In this document: positions 22,723 to 32,082 of the stretch, one piece after another
Position numbering within the stretch: position 1 is the first letter of the stretch
How the letters are laid out: each line of letters starts with the position of its first letter
Assembly: GCA_964409675.1 (NCBI GenBank)
Contig: CAYPEF010000002.1
Coordinates: 1 to 56,147 of the forward strand
Length of the DNA: 56,147 nt
Direction of reading: 5' to 3'
Source: CAYMDD01 sp964409675
GTDB lineage: Bacteria; Pseudomonadota; Alphaproteobacteria; Rickettsiales; SXRF01
The notes under the pieces: generated by a model
The model's input: only the letters and a program-made list of their open reading frames with translations
Told to the model about the DNA's origin: nothing
The model's database searches: none
Made by a program: the position numbers and the translations under genes

Positions 22723-23997
22723 GGCTTCCGCTTTGGGCGGCAGTGTGGTGAGATCGACCACCGCGCCGCCTTTGGCGGCGTGACGCTCGGCGAGCGCGAA
22801 ATACTCCGGCAGGCGGTGCATGATCACCAGCGTATTAGCAAACTGTGCCAGCGGCTCCATTCCCTTCATCTCCAGTGCCTGGTGGGTTTTGGGAAGTTGC
22901 AGCGTTTCACCCTCGGGGTAGGCGAAGTCATGCGCCTGTACGCGGATGCCTTGCTTGCTTAGTTGTGCTGCAATCTCCAGCGCCGGGCTTTCGCGCAAAT
23001 CATCCACATGTTCCTTAAACGCTACGCCAAGCAGCCCTACGCGCTCGGGTTGCGTGGCCAGGATGGCGTGCAGACCGAGCGCGATATGGGCGTCGTTGCT
23101 GGGCATGATGGCGTCCACAATAGGCACGTCCACGCCGAGCCTTCCGGCGAGGTAGGAAAGGCCGCGCGTGTCCTTGGGCAGGCAGGAGCCGCCGAAGGCG
23201 AAGCCGGGTTTGAGGTAATAGGCGGAGATGTTCAGCTTGTCGTCCTTCAGGAAAATTTCAGTGGTTTCCTTCGGATTGCCGCCGAAGGCGGTGCAGACGC
23301 GGCCAATCTCGTTGGCGAAAGCCACTTTCAGCGCGTGCCAGGTGTTATCGACGTATTTGGCGAATTCCGCCGATTCCAGCGCCACGCGCAAGCGCGCATC
23401 GGCCTGTACGTCGCGGTAGAGGGCCTCTACTTGCGCGGCAGCTTCTTCACTATCGGAGCCGATGACGACGCGGCCGGTATGGAAGAAATCCTTAATCGCC
23501 ATGCCTTCGCGCAGGAATTCCGGGTTGGAGGCCATGTGGAAGTCCGTGCCGGCTTTCTTGCCCGAGGCCTGCTCGATGATGGGCGTCAGGCGGTTGCGGA
23601 TGGTGCCGGGAGGAATGGTGCTGCGGATGACGATGACGGTCTGTTCCTGCTTACCCTTCAGTGCTTCGCCGATTTGCTGGCAGACCTGGTCGAGTTGGGA
23701 GAGATCGGGTGCGTCCTTGGGGGTGGGAGTGCCGACGGCAATCATGACGATACGCGAAGCGTGCACGGCGGGTGCCAGCTCGGTGGTGACGCGGAAATGG
23801 CCGCTGTCGCAGACCTGCTTGATCAGCTCGTCGAACCCGGGTTCCACGAAGGGAGCCTTGCCGGCTTTCAGGGCGTTGATGCGAGCGGGATTGATATCCA
23901 CGCCGATAACGGAAAAGCCCTGCTTGGCATAGCATGCCCCGGATACCGCGCCGACCGGGCCAAGGCCCAGCATGCACACGTCATATAATTGATTCAT
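22666..23997 (-). CDS. algD: GDP-mannose 6-dehydrogenase
   Basis: AlgD oxidises GDP-mannose twice to GDP-mannuronate, the committed step of alginate synthesis. The 443-residue protein has the NAD motif GLGPVG (11-16), SNPEFLREG, the linker helix KYVDNTWHALKVAFANEIG typical of GDP-mannose enzymes, and catalytic Cys272 in FAFGGSCLPKDTRGL. UDP-glucose dehydrogenase is the main alternative, but linkage to alg8, alg44 and algA favours GDP-mannose. A 20-base perfect palindrome lies 38-57 bases upstream of the start. The last 19 codons overlap the opposing lyase gene. Confidence 0.9.
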   Translation of the reverse strand: MNQLYDVCMLGLGPVGAVSGACYAKQGFSVIGVDINPARINALKAGKAPFVEPGFDELIKQVCDSGHFRVTTELAPAVHASRIVMIAVGTPTPKDAPDLSQLDQVCQQIGEALKGKQEQTVIVIRSTIPPGTIRNRLTPIIEQASGKKAGTDFHMASNPEFLREGMAIKDFFHTGRVVIGSDSEEAAAQVEALYRDVQADARLRVALESAEFAKYVDNTWHALKVAFANEIGRVCTAFGGNPKETTEIFLKDDKLNISAYYLKPGFAFGGSCLPKDTRGLSYLAGRLGVDVPIVDAIMPSNDAHIALGLHAILATQPERVGLLGVAFKEHVDDLRESPALEIAAQLSKQGIRVQAHDFAYPEGETLQLPKTHQALEMKGMEPLAQFANTLVIMHRLPEYFALAERHAAKGGAVVDLTTLPPKAEASLPEEELNTGELRGLVAR

Positions 23998-24034
23998 GTA
24001 AATTTCTCTTTTTTGTGAAAGGGATGCTATACAA

Positions 24035-24054
24035 ATTAATTAATATTAATTAAT
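24035..24054. promoter_or_regulatory. 20-bp perfect AT palindrome upstream of algD
   Basis: The sequence ATTAATTAATATTAATTAAT is identical to its reverse complement and also reads as two direct copies of ATTAATTAAT. It is centred about 47 bases upstream of the algD ATG, in the 91-base alg8-algD spacer. A dimeric regulator could bind here. AT-rich palindromes can also arise by chance in such a spacer, and no second copy was noticed in the window. Confidence 0.5.
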
Positions 24055-24088
24055 ATGGCTTATAGCATTTATAACCCTTTGTTTCAAG

Positions 24089-25639
24089 TTAAAACACCTG
24101 CTGGAAGTCCGGCCAGCGTAGCACGCCGGTGAGCAGCAGCACCGCCAGCGTGAGCAGCACTCCATAAAACGCATTCAGGTATAAAGCGAATATACGGTTC
24201 TCCCGGCGGGCCATCAAATCCTGCCCGCTTTTCTGATCCAGCCGGTTCGCCCAGCGCTGCTGAGGCAGGCGGAAGGTGAGGTAGGCTTTCAGGAAGGCCA
24301 GGGTCAATTGCTGGAAATAGAGGATGGCAGGGTATGAAATGTGGATGCGCTCGGAATAGAAATAGAGCGCGCTCGCCATGGCGAAGCGGGTGACCATGAT
24401 CCAGAGGATATAGGTGAAGATGAATTGCGGATTGATGAAATGCGCCACTGACATGGCGGAGAGGAAGCCCATCAGCGTGGTCCAGATGGTAATGCGCTGG
24501 TCGATAATGCACCACCAGATGAAGGGTGGCACCACGCGCGGGCCTAATAAAATGGCGCGCAGGCCGTTGCGCAGCATGTTGCCGGACCAGCGCAGCGTGT
24601 TGTCGATGGCGCGCTTGATGCCGTTTCCTTCAATGCGCTCGATGGTATAGACCATGGCATCCGGCACGTAGGTCATCTCCGCGCCCTGGCGCAGCAGCTG
24701 GTACCAGGTGCTTTTATCGTCGCCGGACAAAAAGCGGAAACTGCCCCAGAACCAGTGCTCCAGATGGTCGGCCTCGACGATGCGGATGAATTCCTTATCC
24801 ACCATCGGCGGCGCGCGGAAGGCCGAGCAGCGGCCGGTGAGGGTGAGCACGCGCTTTGACATGGCATGCGACTGCATCCACATGCGGCGCTGGGCGAAGC
24901 GCATGTTGAGCCATTTCTGCGTCCAGGCCGGGCCTTCGCAGACGGCGTCTTCATCGGTGGTGAGGGCGGTGAGGTGGGGATCGGAGCCAAAGAGGGAGAG
25001 GCATTTTTGCAGCGAGCCGTGCGTGAAGATGCTGTCGCCGTCAAGCAGGATCGCCAGATCATCGGGGTGGACGCCGCGGCGGCTGAGGGCGCGCAATACC
25101 AGGCCGATCGCCACGCGCTTGCCGGGCTGGTTCTGGCGGATTAATACCACATCAATGGGGGCATCCGGCGCATGCTGCAGCCATTGCTTGATAACCAGCT
25201 CATCCTCCCGCGCGCCGGTGCCGACCCAGAGCGTGGCGGTGATGTCGCAGGCAAGCGTTTCCTTGAAAATGGATTCCAGGCATTTTTGCGTGGTTGGCGG
25301 ATATTCGTGGAAGGTCGTCATCAGGAAATGCACGTGGTGGGGGCGCCAGCCTGCGTTCCATACGGCGTCGGCTTTCTTGCGCATGTTCGGATAGCGCACG
25401 CGGCCAAAATATTGCGAGCGTCCGAAATTGAGGAACCACCAGCTGTAGCGCCAGATGCCGAACGCGCCGATGACGATGGTGGCGGCATGCGTGCGCGGGT
25501 CGTTCAACCCGTTGGGGAAGGAGAAGAAGATGATAATCCAGAGGCTTACATAAAAATACAGGTGCATGGCATCCTGCCAGCGCAGCCGGAAGGTGCGGTA
25601 GCGGCCCGGAAAGACGAGTGCTCCGTCTTGCGCGTACAT
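24089..25639 (-). CDS. alg8: Alginate polymerase glycosyltransferase Alg8
   Basis: Alg8 is the inner-membrane GT2 family synthase that polymerises mannuronate from GDP-mannuronate. The 516-residue protein has membrane segments at both ends (about 26-42 and 52-72, several after 370). The cytosolic catalytic domain carries D200-G-D202 in ILLDGDSIF, the acidic pair D307-D308 in LSGDDKSTW, and a R350-W351 version of the QxxRW motif in LRWSGNMLRNGL. This order and length match Pseudomonas Alg8 (about 494 residues). The start overlaps the alg44 stop codon by one base (TGATG), so the catalytic and regulatory subunits are made together. Confidence 0.9.
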   Translation of the reverse strand: MYAQDGALVFPGRYRTFRLRWQDAMHLYFYVSLWIIIFFSFPNGLNDPRTHAATIVIGAFGIWRYSWWFLNFGRSQYFGRVRYPNMRKKADAVWNAGWRPHHVHFLMTTFHEYPPTTQKCLESIFKETLACDITATLWVGTGAREDELVIKQWLQHAPDAPIDVVLIRQNQPGKRVAIGLVLRALSRRGVHPDDLAILLDGDSIFTHGSLQKCLSLFGSDPHLTALTTDEDAVCEGPAWTQKWLNMRFAQRRMWMQSHAMSKRVLTLTGRCSAFRAPPMVDKEFIRIVEADHLEHWFWGSFRFLSGDDKSTWYQLLRQGAEMTYVPDAMVYTIERIEGNGIKRAIDNTLRWSGNMLRNGLRAILLGPRVVPPFIWWCIIDQRITIWTTLMGFLSAMSVAHFINPQFIFTYILWIMVTRFAMASALYFYSERIHISYPAILYFQQLTLAFLKAYLTFRLPQQRWANRLDQKSGQDLMARRENRIFALYLNAFYGVLLTLAVLLLTGVLRWPDFQQVF

Positions 25640-27189
25640 CAGAACAGCAGGTTGAATACCACCGTGGCGGCGGTGCCGGGGGCGATTTCCTGCATCAGAC
25701 CGGTTTCCTTATCGCTGATGGGCTCCAGCGTGGCGATCACGGTTTTAAAGGCGTTGTTCTGCAGGTTCTGCCACTGGAACTGGCCCTGCGACTGGCTGAG
25801 CGTCAGGCTATAGAAATCAATGTCAGTGACTTTGTGATCGACGCTCCACCAGCGGTAGGGGAAGTAGACGCTCGCTTTCTGCCCGGGTGTAATGTGCAGT
25901 GCTTCTTCCTGGGTGAGGAATACTTTAATGATGCGGCGGTCGCCTTTCTGAAATACGGCGATAGGATCGCCGTATTTGACGGAGGTATTCTGCGGCGCGA
26001 ACACGCGCACCAGCCTGCCGTCGGCAGGCGCGGCGATGGCAAGCTTGATTTTGCGGTCTTGCAGAAATTCCAGCTCGGCCTGCGCGATGGAGAGTTTTTC
26101 CACGGCGGCCTTGCGCAGTTCCTCCGTATCCTGAATGCCTTCCACCACCATCTGGTCGCGCACCTGGAAGCCGCCCTTGACGGTGGAGAATTCCTGCGCG
26201 AGCTTAGCTTCGGCCTGACGGGCTTCGTTCAGCTGGCGTTCGGCGTCGAGATATTCGCCGCGCACCTTGTCCAGCACCAGCTGCGAGGCGAAGCCCTGCG
26301 CCGCCAGGTCCTGAATGCGCTGCAGGCTGGCCTGTTTCACATCGAGGTTTTTCTTCAGCGTGCGCACCGTATCGGCGGAAGACGACCATTCTTTCGAAAC
26401 GATGCCGCTGGCGGCCTGCAGGCGCTGCTTTTCCAGTTCCAGCGCCGCATCCAGCCGGCTGACTTCAACGCGCGCGTCCTGCATGCGCAGCTGGGCGAGC
26501 TTGATGTCATAATCGAGTTTCTGGTCGGCAAGCGTGAGAATCGGCGTGCCGGCGCTGATCGGCGTGTTAAGCGGGGCAATGGAGGTGATGTCGGCCACGG
26601 TTGGCGAGATGATTACGTCATTGTCGCCCATGGCGACAGCGGTGGTAACCTTAAGCTGGAAAATATTCGTATATAGTACTGTCAGCACGATTAGTGCCAA
26701 GGCTATACCGGCGATTTTATAAAAGCGCATCCCCTTGCGGCGCTTTTCTTCAGCAAGGTGGGGCGCCTGCTGTTTTCCGGCGTCGGGCTTGAGTGAGGCG
26801 GGGGTAACCGGGAGGTCCAGGCGGCGGATGATGCCGTCCACTTCCTCCATCTCGCCGCTGACGATGCCTTGCGCGAAGCTCTCCAGCGTCTGGCGCTCGC
26901 GCTCGCCCAGATTGATGAATTCCGCCGCTACGCCTTTTTTATCGTCGTCGATGCGGACAATTTTAGCGGTAGCGGCAAAGCCGAGGTCGATCCCGTGGAA
27001 GGGAATTTTGAGATAGGCGGTGACAATGTCATAGAGCTGCAGGCGATTCTGCGCGTCATCAATTTTAAACCCGGACAGGCTCCAGTTAGCGATGGGGTAA
27101 TGATGGCCGCTGATGGTGGCGCTGATCGGGGCGGTAACGCGGTAATGCCGGCGCTGGCTGGGGGCGTCATGGCGAATGAAGGGGGGCAC
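25639..27189 (-). CDS. alg44: Alginate synthesis c-di-GMP receptor Alg44
   Basis: Alg44 is the inner-membrane partner of Alg8. Its cytosolic PilZ domain binds cyclic di-GMP and switches polymerisation on. The N-terminus shows the PilZ signature QRRHYR (residues 12-17) and N35-W-S-L-S-G40, with Asn in place of the usual Asp of DxSxxG. One membrane segment lies at about 157-178, followed by a periplasmic coiled-coil and membrane-fusion-type (HlyD/lipoyl-like) region (VVEGIQDTEELRKAAVEK, then IAAPADGRLVRVFAPQN). At 516 residues it is longer than the Pseudomonas protein (about 389), mainly in the coiled coil. It precedes alg8 with a one-base overlap. Confidence 0.9.
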   Translation of the reverse strand: MPPFIRHDAPSQRRHYRVTAPISATISGHHYPIANWSLSGFKIDDAQNRLQLYDIVTAYLKIPFHGIDLGFAATAKIVRIDDDKKGVAAEFINLGERERQTLESFAQGIVSGEMEEVDGIIRRLDLPVTPASLKPDAGKQQAPHLAEEKRRKGMRFYKIAGIALALIVLTVLYTNIFQLKVTTAVAMGDNDVIISPTVADITSIAPLNTPISAGTPILTLADQKLDYDIKLAQLRMQDARVEVSRLDAALELEKQRLQAASGIVSKEWSSSADTVRTLKKNLDVKQASLQRIQDLAAQGFASQLVLDKVRGEYLDAERQLNEARQAEAKLAQEFSTVKGGFQVRDQMVVEGIQDTEELRKAAVEKLSIAQAELEFLQDRKIKLAIAAPADGRLVRVFAPQNTSVKYGDPIAVFQKGDRRIIKVFLTQEEALHITPGQKASVYFPYRWWSVDHKVTDIDFYSLTLSQSQGQFQWQNLQNNAFKTVIATLEPISDKETGLMQEIAPGTAATVVFNLLF

Positions 27190-27291
27190 GTATCGACCTC
27201 TGATGCTGCCGCAGCCGCTATGATGCTTTATCGGCCACTCATATTTAAAAACTAGTCTTTATCGAATCATCCTATATGCGGCAAGCGTTAG

Positions 27292-28584
27292 TTACTGCGC
27301 AGATGCCATAAATTTTTTTTGAAACATGGTGCGCATAGTGGAAAAAATCCCATGTGCCTTGATCCATTCACAGTATGCGACATACTCAGGATCGCGCATA
27401 AGATGACGCTCTTCGGTTTTGGCGCGCAGCCAGTATACCCCGTTCAGCATAAGCAATAGCAGGGAATGGCGGAGGTTCTCCAGCCACGATGCCTGGGCGA
27501 TGAACGGTAATGAAATCATCCACCATGTCATGTTTTTGGAAATATAGGCCGGGTGTTTGGTGTAGCGGTAAGGGCCGTTGGTGATGATGCCCCGATGGGT
27601 GAGATTGGAGAAGCGGTTGCCGAAGGAGAGGGTGGACCATGCGTATATGGCCACCAGCAACAGGATGACCGAACCCCAGATGACATATAATACCGGTGAA
27701 TCCTTGCCTAGCCATTGACCCCAGGTGTAATGCGTATCGTAGCTGATATACTGACGCTCAAACAGTGACCAGAACGGCTGATAGCACATTAGCGCAATGA
27801 ACCATCCCAGCATAGTAGGGTCGGTGGAGCGGATATGCGTATCGGTAATGCGCAGCGTGATGATATAGCCGAGCGCTGCAAACCCGACTTCCATATAGTA
27901 ATAGGAATTCTCCAGAAAATCGAAATAGGAGCCGAAGCTGCTGAGTGTTGAGAAATCGAAACGCAGGAAGCGCTCCAGGTTCATGCAGAAGTAGCTGAAC
28001 ATGAGCGGCAGGAAGAACCCTTTGACCAGCCAGCCAAGCAGGTGCTGGGTGAGAATGCCAGCATCTATTTCGTCCCAGCGCAGGAGCACCAGCTTGCCCA
28101 TATGCCAATAACCATCGTTCGGCGCAACCATATGGCGGTCGATCCAGCTGATGTAGAACGGTGCCAGTATAATCACCGGTGGAAGGAGAATTTTCAGCAT
28201 GGAGTAATAATTATTATAAAAATCGGCGTGGTATTCGGGGAATAGCCAGTAAAGCAGGCCAATGAAGCCGAAGCTTCCGAGCAGTCCTGCGAATTTGCAC
28301 AGGCTTCTGGAGAGCGAAGGAGCGCTGGAGGAAAATACCAAGCCTGTACTGGCGCGTCGGGATACTCCATAAAAAAAGATGTCTGAGGCAATCATTGATG
28401 CCATTGAGAGGCCGATAATCAGCATGGCGGCGTGCACGGTGCTGATTGTATGAGACACAAGATGCAGATAGGCGCTTAACGTGACAAATGTGGCGAAACC
28501 GGCTAAAACGGTGCCGCCATGCGTGGCGGAGGCAGGTGGCAAGGACGCGGCAGGCGGTAACGGTATGGAAGCTGTATCGGTCAA
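27292..28584 (-). CDS. Multi-pass membrane protein with ICMT/PEMT-like methyltransferase end
   Basis: A 430-residue protein with about nine or ten hydrophobic segments. The last 120 residues fit the isoprenylcysteine/phospholipid methyltransferase fold: SFGNRFSNLTHRGIITNGPYRYTKHPAYISKN, given here in parts as HRGIITNGPYRYTKHPAYIS, followed by EERHLMRDPEYVAYCEWI. The long N-terminal membrane region is unfamiliar. The start is a TTG at 28584, whose TTGA overlaps the upstream glycosyltransferase stop codon by four bases. The position between alg44 and two glycosyltransferases suggests modification of a lipid-linked sugar, polymer or lipid, but the substrate cannot be read from sequence. Confidence 0.65.
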   Translation of the reverse strand: MTDTASIPLPPAASLPPASATHGGTVLAGFATFVTLSAYLHLVSHTISTVHAAMLIIGLSMASMIASDIFFYGVSRRASTGLVFSSSAPSLSRSLCKFAGLLGSFGFIGLLYWLFPEYHADFYNNYYSMLKILLPPVIILAPFYISWIDRHMVAPNDGYWHMGKLVLLRWDEIDAGILTQHLLGWLVKGFFLPLMFSYFCMNLERFLRFDFSTLSSFGSYFDFLENSYYYMEVGFAALGYIITLRITDTHIRSTDPTMLGWFIALMCYQPFWSLFERQYISYDTHYTWGQWLGKDSPVLYVIWGSVILLLVAIYAWSTLSFGNRFSNLTHRGIITNGPYRYTKHPAYISKNMTWWMISLPFIAQASWLENLRHSLLLLMLNGVYWLRAKTEERHLMRDPEYVAYCEWIKAHGIFSTMRTMFQKKFMASAQ

Positions 28585-29972
28585 TGGGCTCTCCCGGGGC
28601 GGATATGTGCTGTGCAGGCTTTTGCTTCGCGGATAACCGCGCGCAACAATTGAACGCTGAGCTCACCGATAAAAATGCGCAGGCTTATTTTATCCGTTTC
28701 AGGGGTATAGCGTTTCGGCATCAATAAAAAAACGGCGCTCAGTAAAATAAAAGGCTCAAGCGGTTTGCGGTAGCGGCCTTCCATCACATTAACCTGTTGC
28801 AGTAGCATGATTGGTATCATGATGCAGACAACCGCCACTATCAGCATTTTGGATCGGTCCAGCCGGCGGAAATATACAGCGGTCAGTATAGCGAGCAATA
28901 AAGGAAGCCATAACCAGCGTAAATGAAAATTCAGGCGTTGCAGGAAATGCCTGGAATTTTTGCCGGCATCGGGCCAGGAAGGGCCGAAGAAGAAATATAT
29001 GGCGTTTTCCTCCATATCCAGCCAGCGCTCCGCCGTGCTGTGCTGACGCTCGGCTTCTTCCATGGCGCGATCCCAGCCGTTTCTTCCTTCTGTGACATGG
29101 ACATCCGTTTCATACGTTCCTTTGATGCGATACGATTGATATTCCCCCAACGGGTCAAGGTGGCGAGCATAAAAAGAGGGGGACGACCATGTGTAGGTAG
29201 CCGTTTTTTTGCCATGTTCATCGATAAAGTTGAATGTATTGACGGTATGGCCGCTTTCGCGGTCGATGCGCATGACATCGGATAATCCGAAGGGCGAGAA
29301 AATGCGCGACCCCATCATCGTATGAATGCCCGATGGAATGGCAAAGAGAAGAAACAAGGCGATGGCCGATGCCAGCGCCTTCAGCTTGCGCGGTTGCACG
29401 CTCAGCAGGTAAGCGATGCCTGCCGCTGCAACGGGAAGCATCAATTGCTTGGAAAAGCCGGTGACCAGCCAACAGAAAGCAGCCAGGTTGAACGATGTGA
29501 AGGTGCGCAGGCGGATACTGCGCATGGTCATCCACATGGCAAGCGCGGTAGCGGTAAGCGTAATGGTTTCGTTCATGAAGAAACCGTATATCGTCAGCAG
29601 GGACGGGTGCAGGCCTAGCAGAATGCCAAGCGCCAACGCCAGGCGCTGCGAGCAATGCTCGCACAGTGCGCGGTACCAGAAGTAAGGAGCGGCGGCGCAA
29701 AGCAGGCCTGTAAATAATGCGATGATTGTCCGGTTATGATCATCCGCGGCAAGACGTAGCAGGTACACCCAGAGCTGGTATATTTTCGGGTCCATTGCTC
29801 CTGCGTAGCGCGGATCCAGGAACCTGCCGCCATTATTCCAATGCCGTTTTGGGTCTGACCATAGCTGATCGATAGGGTTGAAATAGAACGGGTAGAGAAA
29901 ACGGAATGCAAGCACACATGCGAAAGTAATAGCCAGTATCCGCGTGCTTTGTTCAACCAGGCGCTTATTCAT
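28581..29972 (-). CDS. Membrane glycosyltransferase, GT-C-like
   Basis: A 463-residue protein with about ten membrane helices and a large loop of roughly 120 residues (about 230-350), the topology of polyprenyl-phosphate-sugar-dependent GT-C transferases such as ArnT/PMT-like and phage Gtr proteins. An acidic pair in the first outside loop (for example D31-Q-L-W-S-D36, and AMDPKIYQ) is consistent with that class. No close family is recognised. The GT2 enzyme encoded just upstream could make the polyprenyl-phosphate sugar used by this protein. The stop codon overlaps the start of the methyltransferase-like gene. Confidence 0.6.
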   Translation of the reverse strand: MNKRLVEQSTRILAITFACVLAFRFLYPFYFNPIDQLWSDPKRHWNNGGRFLDPRYAGAMDPKIYQLWVYLLRLAADDHNRTIIALFTGLLCAAAPYFWYRALCEHCSQRLALALGILLGLHPSLLTIYGFFMNETITLTATALAMWMTMRSIRLRTFTSFNLAAFCWLVTGFSKQLMLPVAAAGIAYLLSVQPRKLKALASAIALFLLFAIPSGIHTMMGSRIFSPFGLSDVMRIDRESGHTVNTFNFIDEHGKKTATYTWSSPSFYARHLDPLGEYQSYRIKGTYETDVHVTEGRNGWDRAMEEAERQHSTAERWLDMEENAIYFFFGPSWPDAGKNSRHFLQRLNFHLRWLWLPLLLAILTAVYFRRLDRSKMLIVAVVCIMIPIMLLQQVNVMEGRYRKPLEPFILLSAVFLLMPKRYTPETDKISLRIFIGELSVQLLRAVIREAKACTAHIRPGRAH

Positions 29973-30199
29973 GAAGAAGCTTCGGCGGACTGCATGTTAT
30001 GCATGTTAAATCAACTTTATTGTACCGGCATATCCATGGAATGGATGATTGTATTATGTATCAGGATTAGCGCCGTTTTAGCAAGTACTGGGCGGACCTG
30101 TTATCAATGTGGCTTGCACGCCCCTATCCGGCGCTTGGTTGCGGCCATGATAATGCATGGAAAGTTATAGATTAATTGAATTGTTGGCGGTGGACTACG

Positions 30200-31150
30200 C
30201 TAGTCTGTTTCCTCAATGATATATACCGGGCGTTGTTTCGCCTCATGGTAGATGCGCCCAACATATTCACCGAGGATGCCGACGGAGATCAGTTGCACGC
30301 CGCCCATGCAGAGCACTGCCACCATGATTGAGGTATAGCCGGGCACATCGACGCCCAGGATAAGCGTGTGCAGGATCAGGAAGAAGGCGTAGCTGAAGGA
30401 TATCAACGAGATGAATACGCCGAGATAGGTGCTCAGGCGCAAGGGGGCGGTGGTGAAGGAGCAGATGGCGTCCTTGGCAAGTTGCCACAGACCGAAGTAA
30501 TTGATTTTGGCTTCACCGGCGGCGCGGGCAGGGCGGTCGAAGTAAATCTGCGCCGTGCTGAAGCCGACCCAAGCGAACAGGCCCTTCATGAAGCGCGTGC
30601 GCTCCGGCAGCAGGCGGATGACCTGGATGACGCTTTCATCCATCAGGCGAAAATCGCCGGTGTTTTTGGGAAAGGGAAAACGCAGCATTTTACCCATGAA
30701 TGCATAAAACATGGCTGCTGTAATGCGCTTAAGAAAGCTGTCCTGCCCGCGCGTGCGGCGGGTGGCAAGGACGACCTTGTAGCCTTCGCGCCATTTCTCG
30801 ACCAGCTGCGGAATCAGTTCCGGCGGGTCCTGCAAATCGGCGTCGATGGGGATAACGGCCTGGCCTATGGCATAATCAAGCCCGGCGGAGAGGGCGGGTT
30901 CCTTGCCGAAATTGCGCGAAAGCGAAAGAAAGCGGATGCGATGGTCGCGTTCGCGGTATGATTTGAGCTGCGCAAGCGTATCGTCGCGGCTGCCATCATT
31001 GACGCAGATGATTTCCCAATCGGGGGTGATGCTCTCAAGCACCGGCAGGGTGCGGCTGAAAAAAAGATCGATCCCCTCGCTTTCATTGTACATCGGCACA
31101 ATCAGCGATAGCAGGGGGCGCGGAGGGGTTTGTTGGGAAATGTCAGGCAT
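30200..31150 (-). CDS. GtrB/DPM1-type polyprenyl-phosphate glycosyltransferase
   Basis: A 316-residue GT2 enzyme. Visible motifs are LSLIVPMYNESEGI, IICVNDGSRDDTLAQL, LSLSRNFGKEPALSAGLDYA, and D-A-D in IPIDADLQDPPEL. Two C-terminal membrane helices (about 232-256 and 267-292) are as in GtrB-type transferases, which place glucose or another sugar on bactoprenol phosphate. It probably feeds the GT-C-like transferase downstream. A 227-base spacer between them (29973-30199) contains nothing I can identify. It diverges from exbB. Confidence 0.88.
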   Translation of the reverse strand: MPDISQQTPPRPLLSLIVPMYNESEGIDLFFSRTLPVLESITPDWEIICVNDGSRDDTLAQLKSYRERDHRIRFLSLSRNFGKEPALSAGLDYAIGQAVIPIDADLQDPPELIPQLVEKWREGYKVVLATRRTRGQDSFLKRITAAMFYAFMGKMLRFPFPKNTGDFRLMDESVIQVIRLLPERTRFMKGLFAWVGFSTAQIYFDRPARAAGEAKINYFGLWQLAKDAICSFTTAPLRLSTYLGVFISLISFSYAFFLILHTLILGVDVPGYTSIMVAVLCMGGVQLISVGILGEYVGRIYHEAKQRPVYIIEETD

Positions 31151-31293
31151 ATAGGCGGAAGTCTAGCAGCAAAAGGTAAATAAAATCCTACCGGGCGCAG
31201 AGCGCGTTAAACACACGGAATCGCTGGACCGGCGGGCCGGCGCGGTGTAAAAGCGTGGGCACGGATTTTTTAGAGGGAAAGGCTGTAATTCGA

Positions 31294-32076
31294 ATGTCGG
31301 AATGGGAAATACTGCAAAAAGGCGGATTCATGCTGCTGGTGCTGGGCCTGCTGTCGGTCTATGCGCTCGGGGTGGTGATGTTCAAGATATGGCAGTTCAA
31401 GCGCGCCAATGTCTTTGACCGCAGCTTTATCGACCAGGCGCTGCGTGAGATCAAGCAGGGCGACCGCGAGAAGGCGACCAAACGCCTGAGCGCCATTCCG
31501 GGGCCGGTGGCGCGTATCATGCGTGTGACGTTCGAATGCGTGGCCAACCGGGACATGTCGCCGAAAAGCCGCGAGGCGGAGATCATGCGCGTGGGATCGG
31601 GTGAGATTCGTTATCTGGAGTCGCACATTCGAGGGTTGGAAATGACCGCGAGCGTTGCGCCGCTGATCGGTTTGCTCGGTACGGTGCTGGGGCTGATCGA
31701 GTCGTTTTCCAAGCTGGGCGCTGCTGGCTCCCGCGTCGACCCTAGCATGCTGGCGGGTGGTATCTGGGAAGCGTTGATCACCACGGCGGGAGGTCTGGCG
31801 GTAGCGATTCCGGCGCTGGGGGCGCATTACGTGCTGGACGGGATTATCGAGAAGGTGCGCGCCACGATGAAGGACGTGTCGGTGCAGATTCTGGCGCTGG
31901 AAGATGAATTCCGCCGCAATGAGCGCCTGCGCGCGATTGAAGAAGCCAAGCGCATCGAGTCGGAGCGCCGCGCGCAGGCCGAGCGCGAGCGCGAGGAGCA
32001 AACCGCGCAGCGCCGCAGTGTGCCGGAGGAGACATCCACGCTTCGCCTGCTCAGCCCGAATTACAGCCGTTTTTAG
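31294..32076 (+). CDS. exbB: ExbB/TolQ-family proton channel protein
   Basis: An inner-membrane subunit of a proton-driven motor. The start at 31294 (MSEWEILQKGGF) is preferred over a GTG at 31255 because AGAGGGAAAGG lies upstream and the N-terminal helix begins there. Three membrane segments are expected: about 10-32, and the hairpin around SVAPLIGLLGTVLGLIESF and ITTAGGLAVAIPALGAHY. A charged tail of about 50 residues follows. It heads exbB-exbD-exbD-tonB. TolQ is the alternative, but the operon ends in a TonB-like protein and has no tolA, tolB or pal. Confidence 0.88.
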   Translation: MSEWEILQKGGFMLLVLGLLSVYALGVVMFKIWQFKRANVFDRSFIDQALREIKQGDREKATKRLSAIPGPVARIMRVTFECVANRDMSPKSREAEIMRVGSGEIRYLESHIRGLEMTASVAPLIGLLGTVLGLIESFSKLGAAGSRVDPSMLAGGIWEALITTAGGLAVAIPALGAHYVLDGIIEKVRATMKDVSVQILALEDEFRRNERLRAIEEAKRIESERRAQAEREREEQTAQRRSVPEETSTLRLLSPNYSRF

Positions 32077-32082
32077 GGAATC

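Noticed and set aside
22963..23988. 341-codon plus-strand frame opposite algD
   Set aside because: It is an antisense shadow. algD carries all the catalytic motifs.
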